Assembly (NCBI RefSeq): GCF_009363255.1
Contig: NZ_CP045318.1
Span: 2,407,501-2,471,500 of the forward strand
Length of the DNA: 64,000 nucleotides
Source: Roseivivax sp. THAF197b
Lineage (GTDB): Bacteria > Pseudomonadota > Alphaproteobacteria > Rhodobacterales > Rhodobacteraceae
Direction: 5' to 3'
Below the pieces are notes generated by a model. It did no database searches, was not told the DNA's origin, and saw only the letters and a list, made by a program, of their open reading frames with translations. A program made the position numbers and the translations under genes. Numbering within the stretch: the first letter of the stretch is position 1; each line of letters begins with the position of its first letter. This document shows positions 37,928-46,367 of this stretch, one piece after another.

Positions 37928-39109
37928 ATGAGCATGGGACCGGAAAACGCACTGAACGCCTTGAATGCGCTCAACGCCCTCAATGCCCTGAACGCGCTGA
38001 ATGCACTTGGCAGCAACAATGCGCTGGCAGGCTCCGGCGGGGAAAGCCCGCTTCTGGGGGAGGCGCTGATCACCAACCGCGACGGCATCGCGGGCGCACC
38101 CTTGGCGGATCTCACCCCACCTGCCCCGGGCTTGCCCGACGATCCCCGCAACCTGCCCCGGCTTTCCAAAAGCGTGCGCGCTGCAATCTTCCAGGCGGAA
38201 CTGGGCACCAGCGTGGACATCTCCGTCGATGTTCATGAGGGCCATCCCGCCGTCACCCTCTGGCGCAAGACGGCTGAACGAGACGGCCGCAAGCGCAAGG
38301 TCACGTTCCGCGAAATGTTGGAGATGTCGGGACCGGAGACCGACCAGCTCGCGACGCAGCTCAAGCTTGTCGGCTCCTATGCGCGGCTCCGCTCGGATCG
38401 CGGGGCGGAGGTGCTGTCCCAGATCGGCGTGCCCACCGCCTTTTTCGCCTCGATCGGCTTTCTGGACGAGGCACGCACGCCGCATACGCTGGAGCTTCTT
38501 TATACCGCGCTCGCATTTGCCCTGCCGGTGATCCAGCGCACGAAATACGCGCTGGCCGTGAAGCGCCCCATCGAGTTCTCGCCTCAGATACAGCCGATGA
38601 TCGCGACGCCCACGCACGGCTCCCTGCCCAGCGGGCACGCGACCGAGGTCTTCGTCATGGCGCGGATCCTGTGGAAGCTTCTGCGCGAAAGCGGCGCGCC
38701 GCAATATCGCGATCACGCCTATTGGGGGGCCATGCTGATGCGGCAGGCGGCCCGGATCGCCACGAACAGGACGGTGGCGGGGGTGCATTTCCCCATCGAC
38801 AGCGTAGCAGGCGCGGCGCTTGGGCTGACGCTCGCCGATCACGTCCACGCCGTGTGCATGGGCGGAGCGTGGTCGTCCGGGCGCCTCGATACCCCGAAGT
38901 TCAACGCCGAGGACGATTTCGACTGGCACCAGCTTTACAGCGCCGAGGACGATTGCCTGAAACCGCAGGCAGGTTCCGGCGATCATGTCTGGGCCCGGTT
39001 CGAGACGCATGAGCCGGGGTCCGACACACAACCCGCACCCGCCCTGCATTGGCTGTGGCAGAAGGCGCTCGATGAATGGCGCGACCTCGATCCCGCGGCC
39101 AGGGCCTAG
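37928..39109 (+). CDS. PAP2/vanadium-haloperoxidase-fold protein with Asn-Ala-Leu repeats
   Basis: 393 aa. The acid phosphatase/haloperoxidase site is present in three parts: KRP (YALAVKRPIEF), PSGH near residue 234 (GSLPSGHATE) and the third motif NRTVAGVHFPIDSVAG. These residues bind phosphate or vanadate; the layout without membrane helices suits a soluble vanadium-dependent haloperoxidase-like enzyme, but phosphatase activity is equally possible. Residues 7-27 are seven exact Asn-Ala-Leu triplets, then a Gly/Ser linker. No ordinary signal peptide. Third gene of the rightward unit, 34 bp after the regulator and 9 bp before the subtilase. Confidence 0.88.
   Translation: MSMGPENALNALNALNALNALNALNALGSNNALAGSGGESPLLGEALITNRDGIAGAPLADLTPPAPGLPDDPRNLPRLSKSVRAAIFQAELGTSVDISVDVHEGHPAVTLWRKTAERDGRKRKVTFREMLEMSGPETDQLATQLKLVGSYARLRSDRGAEVLSQIGVPTAFFASIGFLDEARTPHTLELLYTALAFALPVIQRTKYALAVKRPIEFSPQIQPMIATPTHGSLPSGHATEVFVMARILWKLLRESGAPQYRDHAYWGAMLMRQAARIATNRTVAGVHFPIDSVAGAALGLTLADHVHAVCMGGAWSSGRLDTPKFNAEDDFDWHQLYSAEDDCLKPQAGSGDHVWARFETHEPGSDTQPAPALHWLWQKALDEWRDLDPAARA
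37946..38008 (+). repeat. Seven Asn-Ala-Leu codon triplets
   Basis: Seven 9-bp units each encode Asn-Ala-Leu, but the codons vary (AAC/AAT, GCA/GCC/GCG, CTG/TTG/CTC/CTT). The variation means the protein repeat is kept by selection rather than being a fresh slippage product. Confidence 0.9.
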
Positions 39110-39118
39110 AGGCGCGTC

Positions 39119-41140
39119 ATGGCCAAGTGGACCCCCAACCCGCAGCCCGATGCGGGCGACATCATCGATCATATCACCTACTTTCGGCTGAGCCGCGCGG
39201 AGCACCATTTCTCGAAAACGCCAAGCTTGGTCTGGTGGTCGGTCCTTGTGGAGCTGGCCGACATCAGCATCGACGCGTTTCAGTCCCGCCTGTCGGGCTT
39301 CGCCGACGATCTGGTCATCCCGGCCGCCTACAGCCTTGAGGACCGCCGCCGCATCTTGCCGCGCCAGCCCGTCACGATCTTCGCGCGGACGGCGCTCGTG
39401 GCGCATCTCAATGACCGCAGCCACGATCTGGGTGTGACCGCCGTCCTTCTGGGCGCCTCGACGCCAGAGCGGTTTCTCGACCGGGAGGCCCGCCCGCAGG
39501 ACTGGCCCGACATCACCGTCCCGGAGGGCACGGTGGTGCAGGCCGTGGTCGATGACGGGATCGCCATTGCTCATGACATGTTCCGACGGGGCGCCACCGA
39601 GAGCCGCATCGCCTATGCGCATATCTTCGATGCCGAACCGCGCCCGTTCGGTCATACAAGCCTTGGCCGCGGGCTGGAGCGCGGCGATATCGACGCGCTT
39701 TTGCGCGATTGCACCTTCGACGGCATGCTGGACGAGGATCTGTTCTATGCCCGCTCCGGTCAGGTCGATCCGGCGCGGCAGGTCTTCTCGAGCGTGGCGT
39801 TGCGGCGCTCCCACGGCACGCATGTGATGGCGCTTGCCGCGGGCGCAGAAAGGGCGCAGGGGCCGGAAAGACAGCCCATCATCTGCGCCTCCCTGCCCTC
39901 GCGGATCGTGGGCGATACGACTGGGCTGGACATGGTGCCGATCCTCTATCTGGCGTTCCACATACTGGTGAAACAGGCCCGCCGCTTCCGGACCGAAACG
40001 GGCGCCTATGCGCCGGTGATCTTCAATTTCTCCTACGGCAACACGGGCGGCCCGCATGACGGCACCGGGCTCTTTGCGACGATGTTCGATCATTACTTCG
40101 GCGCAGAGGCGATGGATGATGCGGGGCAATGCCAAACCGCATGGCTGACCCTGCCCGCGGGCAATGCCAATCTCGAACGGCTGCACGCGGTCGTTGCGGT
40201 CGATGCTGCCGAGACGGTCATCCTCGATCTCTGCGTGCAGCCCGATGACCGGACCCCGTCCCATGTGCAGATCTGGCTGCCGGTCAGCGCGGGCGATGCG
40301 CCGCCGGACATGGCCCGGATCGCTGTGCGGACCCCGGATGGGGCTGCCGTCGAGATCGCGGCAGAGCCCGGTCAGCATGCCGAACTCGTCAACGATCAGG
40401 GCGCGGCGATTGCCTGGCTGGCCTATCAATACGTCGGCGGGCAGACGGGCCGCGGTCTGGTGACACTGTCCAGCAATCCGACCGCCCATCTCGAAGAGAC
40501 CTCGGATCTGGCCCCGGCGGGCCTCTGGACGCTGGAGATCACGCGGACGGCCAATGCCCCGCCTGAGCCCATCCATGTCTGGATCAGGCGGGATGAGACC
40601 CTGCCCGGTCAGGAGCCCGGCGGCAGGCAATCCTTCTTCAACAATCCCGACTACGTACGGTTCGACCGGTTCGGCGCCCCCCTGCCCGTCGATCCGCCCG
40701 ACGCGTCCTGCCCCGTGCGCCGCTCCGGCACGCTTAGCGGCTTTGCCTGCGGGGCGATGCCCGTGGTCGTCGCAGCCTATGTGGCCGAAGAGGCGGTCCT
40801 GTCGGATTATTCCGCAGCCGGTCCGCTCAACCCCGTGCCGGGCGGACGCGCGCCGGAACGGGAGGGTCCGGACCTTGCGGCGCGGGGCGATGACAGCTTC
40901 GTGCTGCGCGGCGTCCTGTCCGCGGGATCAAGAAGCGGATCCTGGGTGCGGCTCGCGGGAACGAGCGTGGCCGCCCCGCAGGTTGCGCGGCTGGCGCATC
41001 GCGATATCGCCCATTGGGAGGGGACCGCGCGGGACTGGGCCAAGGCGGTGGCCAAACGCGAGGGCGTGCCCTTGCGGGATCACCCCGCACGCACGCGCGT
41101 GGGCGCAGGCGCGGTCAAATCCCCACCGCTGGATCGCTGA
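39119..41140 (+). CDS. Subtilase (S8) serine peptidase without signal peptide
   Basis: 673 aa. The triad is visible: D145 (QAVVDDGIAIAHD), H232 (RRSHGTHVMALAAG) and S616 (LAGTSVAAPQVARL); the oxyanion Asn is probably in LPAGNANLERL near 347. Between Asn and Ser lie about 270 residues, with a beta-rich insert (about 355-520). The N-terminal 130 residues are not a typical inhibitor-type prodomain, and there is no signal peptide, so it acts inside the cell or is exported in an unusual way. Last gene of the rightward unit. A natural substrate would be one of the neighbouring unknown proteins; that is a guess. Confidence 0.9.
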   Translation: MAKWTPNPQPDAGDIIDHITYFRLSRAEHHFSKTPSLVWWSVLVELADISIDAFQSRLSGFADDLVIPAAYSLEDRRRILPRQPVTIFARTALVAHLNDRSHDLGVTAVLLGASTPERFLDREARPQDWPDITVPEGTVVQAVVDDGIAIAHDMFRRGATESRIAYAHIFDAEPRPFGHTSLGRGLERGDIDALLRDCTFDGMLDEDLFYARSGQVDPARQVFSSVALRRSHGTHVMALAAGAERAQGPERQPIICASLPSRIVGDTTGLDMVPILYLAFHILVKQARRFRTETGAYAPVIFNFSYGNTGGPHDGTGLFATMFDHYFGAEAMDDAGQCQTAWLTLPAGNANLERLHAVVAVDAAETVILDLCVQPDDRTPSHVQIWLPVSAGDAPPDMARIAVRTPDGAAVEIAAEPGQHAELVNDQGAAIAWLAYQYVGGQTGRGLVTLSSNPTAHLEETSDLAPAGLWTLEITRTANAPPEPIHVWIRRDETLPGQEPGGRQSFFNNPDYVRFDRFGAPLPVDPPDASCPVRRSGTLSGFACGAMPVVVAAYVAEEAVLSDYSAAGPLNPVPGGRAPEREGPDLAARGDDSFVLRGVLSAGSRSGSWVRLAGTSVAAPQVARLAHRDIAHWEGTARDWAKAVAKREGVPLRDHPARTRVGAGAVKSPPLDR

Positions 41141-41156
41141 TGCCCAATGCGCGGGA

Positions 41157-42653
41157 TCAGGCCTGCTGCGCCGCGTCCGACAGGACCGCTTCGGCCTCGA
41201 TCTCGACCTTGTAGCCCCCGATCAGACCTGCCACGACGACCAGCGTATTCGCGGGTTTCACGGCACCGAAGACGCGCCCATGCGCGCGTGAGATCGCGGC
41301 GACATCGGCCTCGTCGGTGATGTAGATGCGCGTGCGCACAACGTCTTCGGGCCCCGCGCCCAGCGCCGACAGCGCCGCCAATATCTTGTCGAGCACATAG
41401 GTGGTCTGCGCCCCGGCATCCTCGGGTGCCACCTTGTGCGACAGCCCCGCCGTCGCGGTGGTGCCCGAGACGAAAACGCGTGCGCCCACGCGCTGTGCGC
41501 GGGCATATCCCGCGATATCCTCCCATTCCGACCCGGTCAGCACGCGCTCCGCCCCCGGACGCGCCGCGGGCTCGGCCTCATGGGCGAGCGGAATGCTGTC
41601 GAGATGGTGCGAGAGATCGCCCGAGGCGGTCAGGAAGGGCGGCTTGCGGTACTCGTCCCCGCAATCGCCTGGCACGGGATCGGTTGCCGCGAAAGCCGCG
41701 CCCAGCGCCGCGTGATCCTCGGCATCGAGGGCGAAGGAGAACAGGCGCAGATTGTCGGCCATGTGGTCGCTTTCGCCCAAGCGCGCGCCGATGATGGTCG
41801 CCGCGACCGCGTCCTGTTCCAACACCCAACGCGTTGCGACATTCGAGACGGACACGCCGTGCTTGGCCGCAATCGTCGAGGCCGCGCGCAGTAGCGCCTG
41901 GAAGGCCTCCCAGCCGCCGATCGTGTCGATGAAGCGACGATATTTCATCTTCGACCAGTCGCCGATCTGAGCGGGGTATTCGGCGCCCAGCCATTTCTCG
42001 GACAAGAAACCCCCGCACAGCGTGCCATAGGCAAAGAGCTTCACGCCGGTCTCGCAGCTCAGATCCGATAGCGGCCCTGCCGCGCGGCGGTCCACCAGTG
42101 AAAACGAAACCTGGTTGCTGACCAGCGGCACCCCGTCCCTCAGAGCGACCCGCAGGTGATCCGCGTCGAAATTCGTCACACCCAGTTCGCCGATCAGACC
42201 TGTTTCGCGCAGCTCCGCCATCTCGTGCAGCGCATCGAGCCAGCCGGGATGCTGAAAGCTCCACCAGTGAAATTGCAGCAGATCGACCCGGTCCACACCC
42301 AGCCGGTCGAGCCGGTCCTGCACGCCCGCGCGCACGATCTGGGCCGTCATCGGCCCGGGCGGCGGACACCATTTCGTGAAGGCCAGGGGTCGGCGGTCCG
42401 CCCCGGCATGCCGGGCCAGAAGGCGGCCCGCTATGATCTCAGCGCTGCCGTAGTGATCGGCCATGTCGAACGTGTCGAACCCGGACGTGGCATAGGCGGC
42501 GAGATGATCGGCGCCTCTTTCCGGGTCGATCTCCGTGCCATCCTTTTCGATATCGGCCACCTGCCACAACCCGACGAGAGTGCGCGCGATATCGAGCTGT
42601 CCAAGCCTGGTGCGGGCAGGCATGCGGGCTTCCGGGGTTTTCATGTCAGTCAT
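41157..42653 (-). CDS. Aldo-keto reductase fused to a Rid-family domain
   Basis: 498 aa. Residues about 10-330 form an aldo/keto reductase barrel with Asp and Tyr of FDMADHYGSAE and Lys of LAFTKWCPP. Residues about 375-495 form a YjgF/Rid domain (RVFVSGTTATAGLSHKV, VRTRIYITDEADVAAI). In active RidA the final part has Pro-Ala-Arg; here it is Pro-Ala-Asn (VKPANTLVVVAG), so the deaminase Arg is missing. Start ATG 42653 overlaps the end of the GntR gene. A paralogous reductase without the Rid part lies at 43788. Probably part of the same catabolic route. Confidence 0.88.
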   Translation of the reverse strand: MTDMKTPEARMPARTRLGQLDIARTLVGLWQVADIEKDGTEIDPERGADHLAAYATSGFDTFDMADHYGSAEIIAGRLLARHAGADRRPLAFTKWCPPPGPMTAQIVRAGVQDRLDRLGVDRVDLLQFHWWSFQHPGWLDALHEMAELRETGLIGELGVTNFDADHLRVALRDGVPLVSNQVSFSLVDRRAAGPLSDLSCETGVKLFAYGTLCGGFLSEKWLGAEYPAQIGDWSKMKYRRFIDTIGGWEAFQALLRAASTIAAKHGVSVSNVATRWVLEQDAVAATIIGARLGESDHMADNLRLFSFALDAEDHAALGAAFAATDPVPGDCGDEYRKPPFLTASGDLSHHLDSIPLAHEAEPAARPGAERVLTGSEWEDIAGYARAQRVGARVFVSGTTATAGLSHKVAPEDAGAQTTYVLDKILAALSALGAGPEDVVRTRIYITDEADVAAISRAHGRVFGAVKPANTLVVVAGLIGGYKVEIEAEAVLSDAAQQA

Positions 42654-43317
42654 GTCGGGCGGCCTCATCGATCCGGTGGGCAAGAATGGCGAAACTGCGC
42701 TCGATGTCGCGGATCAGCGCCGCACGGGCGGTCGCCATGTCGCCTGCCTTGAGCGCTGCGACGATCTCGCGGTGATGGCGGTGCTCGTCGATTGTTTGGG
42801 CGGAATGCTCGCGGATGACGAGGTTCAGATAGGCACCGTATTGCATCCAGAGCGCCTCGATCAGCGGTACCAAAACCTCCGACCCGCTGATGCGATAAAG
42901 CGCGAAGTGAAACGCGTAATTCAGTTCGAGATCGGGCAGGATCCCGTCGGCACCCGCATCGTCCAGCATGGCCTCAAGCGCGGCGATGTCGGCGTCGGTC
43001 ATCCGGGCCATGGCCCCTTCTAGCACGAGGGCCTCGAGCGCGAGCCGCGCCGCCTTCAGATCGGTGATGCGGCTGGCATTGAACGGCGGCACCATGAGTG
43101 TCCGGCTCGGCGTATCCACGAGCGCCCCTTCCGCCACGAGGCGCCGCACGGCCTCCCGGACGGGTGTCATCGAGGTGCCAAGCTGGGCTGCCAGATCGCG
43201 CAGGCTGACCACGTCGCCGGGGGCAAACTCGCCCCGCGTGAACGCCTGGCGCAGCGCATCATAGACCGTCTCGCGCAGCTTGGACTGATCGATCGGGGCC
43301 AATCGCGGCTGGTTCAT
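42646..43317 (-). CDS. GntR-family regulator, FCD type
   Basis: 223 aa. N-terminal winged helix (ETVYDALRQAFTRGEFAPGDVVSLRDLAAQLGTSMTPVREAVRRLVAEGAL) and an all-helical FCD ligand domain with probable metal-binding Asp/His residues (ELNYAFHFALY, EHRHHREIVAALKAGD). Such regulators sense organic acids. Reads leftward into the fused reductase gene and is divergent from the TIGR04076-like gene and the liv operon, so it probably represses both. Confidence 0.92.
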   Translation of the reverse strand: MNQPRLAPIDQSKLRETVYDALRQAFTRGEFAPGDVVSLRDLAAQLGTSMTPVREAVRRLVAEGALVDTPSRTLMVPPFNASRITDLKAARLALEALVLEGAMARMTDADIAALEAMLDDAGADGILPDLELNYAFHFALYRISGSEVLVPLIEALWMQYGAYLNLVIREHSAQTIDEHRHHREIVAALKAGDMATARAALIRDIERSFAILAHRIDEAARHD

Positions 43318-43385
43318 GAGCACTCTCCCTGCCTGCGCCTCGGGCGGCACAGAAAAGATTTGACACCGCATCCGGGTTTTACACA

Positions 43386-43407
43386 AGATCAAATATCACA
43401 GATCAAA
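43386..43407. promoter_or_regulatory. Possible GntR operator
   Basis: AGATCAAA occurs at 43386-43393 and 43400-43407 (14 bp apart) in the 99-bp divergent gap, close to the ATG at 43417. A TTTGACA at about 43359 may be a promoter element. Weak, motif-only evidence. Confidence 0.35.
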
Positions 43408-43416
43408 GGTCTCGAC

Positions 43417-43791
43417 ATGGTGAACGCTCCCGATGACGGCTTCTGGCTCTACGATCTGCGCATCGAGACGGTGCTCGACGGTCGCGACGCCGTGTGCCGC
43501 CATATCGAGGGCGAGTCCTTCCGCATGGAGGGCGAAACGCTGATCTTCGAGGCAGGCCAGAAGGTATCGGCCTATGCGCTGGCGGCCCTTCTGCCGCTCC
43601 TGCCCGCCAAGCAACGCATGACCGACCCCAATGACTGGATGTCCACCGACGCCGAGATCGCCTGCCCCGATCCGCATTGCGGCGGGCGGTTCCGCATCAT
43701 CCGCGAAGGCAAGCGGCATTTCAGCCACGCCGCCACGACCGGCCTGCCGGAGGCGCGCAGCACCCCCTATTGGCAGGAGGACAAGGCATGA
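43417..43791 (+). CDS. TIGR04076-like small protein
   Basis: 124 aa, pattern of the TIGR04076 family: YDLRIETVLDG...CRHIEGESF near the start, a central ALAALLPLLPAKQR, and the CPDPHCGGRFRIIRE Cys motif. Function unknown; such genes often sit beside oxidoreductases. Family assignment is from memory of the pattern. Its stop overlaps the start of the aldo-keto reductase gene (ATGA). Confidence 0.6.
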   Translation: MVNAPDDGFWLYDLRIETVLDGRDAVCRHIEGESFRMEGETLIFEAGQKVSAYALAALLPLLPAKQRMTDPNDWMSTDAEIACPDPHCGGRFRIIREGKRHFSHAATTGLPEARSTPYWQEDKA

Positions 43792-44870
43792 GCCGCGTCG
43801 CCACCACCGACCTGCGCCCAGACCATCGCATCAGCCGGGTGATCCGCGGCGGCTGGCAATTGGCGGGCGATCACGGGGCGGTGGATCGCAGCGCGGCTAT
43901 CGCCGACATGGAGGCCTTCGTCGACGCGGGCATCACCACTTTCGATTGCGCTGACATCTATACCGGCGTCGAGGAAATGATCGGCGCCTTCATCGCCGAT
44001 CTGCGCAGGCGGCGTGGCCCGCAGGCGTCAGACCGGGTCGTGGTGCACACGAAACTCGTGCCCGATCTGGGCCGCCTGCCAGACCTGCGCGCCGACGAGG
44101 TCGAGGCGATCATCGACCGCTCGCTCAAGCGCCTGAATGTCGAGCGACTGGACCTCGTGCAATTCTACTGGTGGGACACATCGCTCGGCGATCCGGTCTC
44201 GGCGATGGAGGTGCTGAAACGCTGCCAGAGCGCGGGTAAGATCCGCAATCTCGGCGTCACCAACTGGGACGTGGCCGACACCCGGCCCTTCGTGGAGGCC
44301 GGGATCGATCTCGTCTCGACGCAGGTGCAATATTCCGTCCTCGACCGCCGCGCGGCAGGCGGGCTGGCGGAGTGGGCCGCCGATGTCGACATGCAGCTTC
44401 TCTGTTACGGCACGCTTGCAGGCGGATTCCTGACCGACGCCTGGCTGGGCAAACCCGATCCCGGATTTGCGTTCGAGAACCGCAGCCTTGTGAAATACCG
44501 CCTCATCATCGACGAGTTCGGCCCCTGGCCGCTCTTCCAGGAGCTTCTGGAAACACTGCACGCGGTGGGCGAACGGCACGGCGCGTCGCTGTCGTCGGTT
44601 GCGACGGCCTGGGTGCTCGATCAGCCGAATGTGGCCGCCGCCATCGTCGGCGCGCGGTATGCCCGCCACCTGCCCAAGACGCTGCAGGTCTTCGACGTGG
44701 ACTTGACCGCCGAAGATCACGCCGAGATCGGCGCGGTGATCGCGAAATCCGCAGGCCCGAATGGCCCCGTCTTCGGACTTGAGGGCGACCGCACAAGCCG
44801 CCACGGGCGGATCATGAAATACAATCTCAACACCAACCCCGCCGACGCGGTCCTGGGCTCGACCACATGA
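43788..44870 (+). CDS. Aldo-keto reductase
   Basis: 360 aa barrel with catalytic Asp and Tyr in TTFDCADIYTGVEE and Lys in VVVHTKLVPDLG. Closely resembles the N-terminal part of the fused protein at 41157-42653: both share QF.WW, LGVTN.D, DRRAAG and YGTL.GGFL blocks, so one arose by duplication. CAGGAGG ribosome site; coupled to the gene before and to livG after it (both four-base overlaps). Confidence 0.92.
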   Translation: MSRVATTDLRPDHRISRVIRGGWQLAGDHGAVDRSAAIADMEAFVDAGITTFDCADIYTGVEEMIGAFIADLRRRRGPQASDRVVVHTKLVPDLGRLPDLRADEVEAIIDRSLKRLNVERLDLVQFYWWDTSLGDPVSAMEVLKRCQSAGKIRNLGVTNWDVADTRPFVEAGIDLVSTQVQYSVLDRRAAGGLAEWAADVDMQLLCYGTLAGGFLTDAWLGKPDPGFAFENRSLVKYRLIIDEFGPWPLFQELLETLHAVGERHGASLSSVATAWVLDQPNVAAAIVGARYARHLPKTLQVFDVDLTAEDHAEIGAVIAKSAGPNGPVFGLEGDRTSRHGRIMKYNLNTNPADAVLGSTT

Positions 44871-45640
44871 GCGAGGTGCTTCTCGAAACCGCGCAACTCT
44901 CGCGCAGCTTCGGGCCGCTCAAGGCCGTCGACGCGGTCTCGATCAAGGTCCGGCGCGGCACCATCACCGGCCTCATTGGCCCCAACGGCGCGGGCAAATC
45001 CACGCTGTTCAACCTGCTCACCGGCACCCTTCCGCCGACAAGCGGCACGATCCGGATGCATGATGCGCCGATCACCGGCGCGCCGCCTGACGCGCTTTTT
45101 GCCAAGGGGCTGGGGCGGACCTTCCAGATCCCCCGCCCCTTTGCACGCATGTCGGTTCTGGAAAACGTGATGATGGCCCCCACGGGCCAGACCGGGGAGC
45201 ATATCTGGGGCCCGTTCCTGGGCGCGCGCCGCGTGGCCCGGCAGGAGGCGCGCATCCGCGAACGCGCGCTCGAAGTGCTGGATTTCGTGACGCTCGCCCC
45301 GCTCGCCGATCATCCGGCAGGGCAGATCTCGGGCGGGCAGCGCAAGCTTCTGGAACTGGCCCGCGTGCTCATGGGCGATCCGGAGATCATCCTGCTCGAC
45401 GAGCCTGCGGCGGGTGTGAATCCCAGCCTCACCAAGACCCTGATCGAGAAGATCGAGACGCTGAACCGGCAGGGCAAGACCTTCGTCATCATCGAACATG
45501 ACATGGATTTCATCATGCGCCATTGCGACCCGATCATCGCGTTGGCCGAGGGCCGCGTGGTGTTCGAGGGCAGTGCCGCCGAGGCGCAGGCCAATCCGGT
45601 CCTGCTCGAGGCCTATCTCGGGACCATGGTGCATGCCTGA
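44867..45640 (+). CDS. livG: Branched-chain-type ABC transporter ATPase LivG
   Basis: 257 aa. Walker A GPNGAGKST, signature ISGGQRKLL, Walker B IILLDEPAAGVN, and the extra IIEHDMDFIM typical of LivG. Powers a HAAT-family importer for amino acids, amides or aromatic acids. Overlaps the reductase gene upstream and livF downstream, which ties the transporter to that pathway. Confidence 0.93.
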   Translation: MSEVLLETAQLSRSFGPLKAVDAVSIKVRRGTITGLIGPNGAGKSTLFNLLTGTLPPTSGTIRMHDAPITGAPPDALFAKGLGRTFQIPRPFARMSVLENVMMAPTGQTGEHIWGPFLGARRVARQEARIRERALEVLDFVTLAPLADHPAGQISGGQRKLLELARVLMGDPEIILLDEPAAGVNPSLTKTLIEKIETLNRQGKTFVIIEHDMDFIMRHCDPIIALAEGRVVFEGSAAEAQANPVLLEAYLGTMVHA

Positions 45641-46367
45641 TCCCGCGCTGACACTCTCCGGGATCACCGCCGGTTACGTGCGCGACCTGCCGATCCTGTT
45701 TGATGTCGATCTCATCGCGCGCGCGGGACAAATCACCACCATCATCGGCCCCAATGGAGCGGGCAAATCCACGCTGATCAAGGCCATCGCCGGGCTCGTT
45801 CCCGTAAGCGGCGGCACGGTGCGCCGTGAGCAGACCGACATCACCGGGCTGCGACCGGACCGGATGGCCGCCCACGGCATCGCCTACGTGCCGCAGACGG
45901 ACAACATCTTCCGCTCCCTGACCATCGCCGAGAACCTCGACCTGGCCCTGCGGCGGGCCGGCCCGCGACGCGAGGCGATCCGCGCGCAGCTTCTGGCGCA
46001 GTTTCCGGCGCTCGCGGCCAAGCTTGACGACAAGGCCGGATCGCTCTCGGGCGGGCAGCGGCAATTCCTGGCGCTTGCCAATGCGCTGGCGACCGAGCCG
46101 AGCACGATCCTGATGGATGAGCCTTCGGCGGGCCTGTCGCCAAAAGCCGCCGAAGAGGTGCTGGAGATGGCGCGCGCCCTGACCGAAACCGGCGTGAGCA
46201 TCCTTCTGGTCGAGCAGAACGTGACCCAGGCCCTGCGCCTGTCGGATCATTGCTACATCCTCGCCGAGGGGCGGAACCAGATCGACGGCAAGGCGGCGGA
46301 TCTCATGGGTGATCCGGTCGTGGCCGAGATCTATCTCGGCGGCAAACGCATGAGGGTGGAGACATGA
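45633..46367 (+). CDS. livF: Branched-chain-type ABC transporter ATPase LivF
   Basis: 244 aa, second ATPase of the HAAT importer. Walker A GPNGAGKST, signature LSGGQRQFL, Walker B TILMDEPSAGLS, then LLVEQNVTQALRLSD. ATG 45633 lies within the last bases of livG (8-bp overlap) and the gene overlaps livH by four bases. Confidence 0.93.
   Translation: MPDPALTLSGITAGYVRDLPILFDVDLIARAGQITTIIGPNGAGKSTLIKAIAGLVPVSGGTVRREQTDITGLRPDRMAAHGIAYVPQTDNIFRSLTIAENLDLALRRAGPRREAIRAQLLAQFPALAAKLDDKAGSLSGGQRQFLALANALATEPSTILMDEPSAGLSPKAAEEVLEMARALTETGVSILLVEQNVTQALRLSDHCYILAEGRNQIDGKAADLMGDPVVAEIYLGGKRMRVET

Noticed and set aside
37946..38008. Asn-Ala-Leu repeat as a phase-variable simple repeat
   Set aside because: Units are nine bases (no frame change on slippage) and differ in synonymous codons.
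43386..43407. AGATCAAA pair as an FNR site
   Set aside because: The halves are direct, not inverted, and TTGAT is missing.
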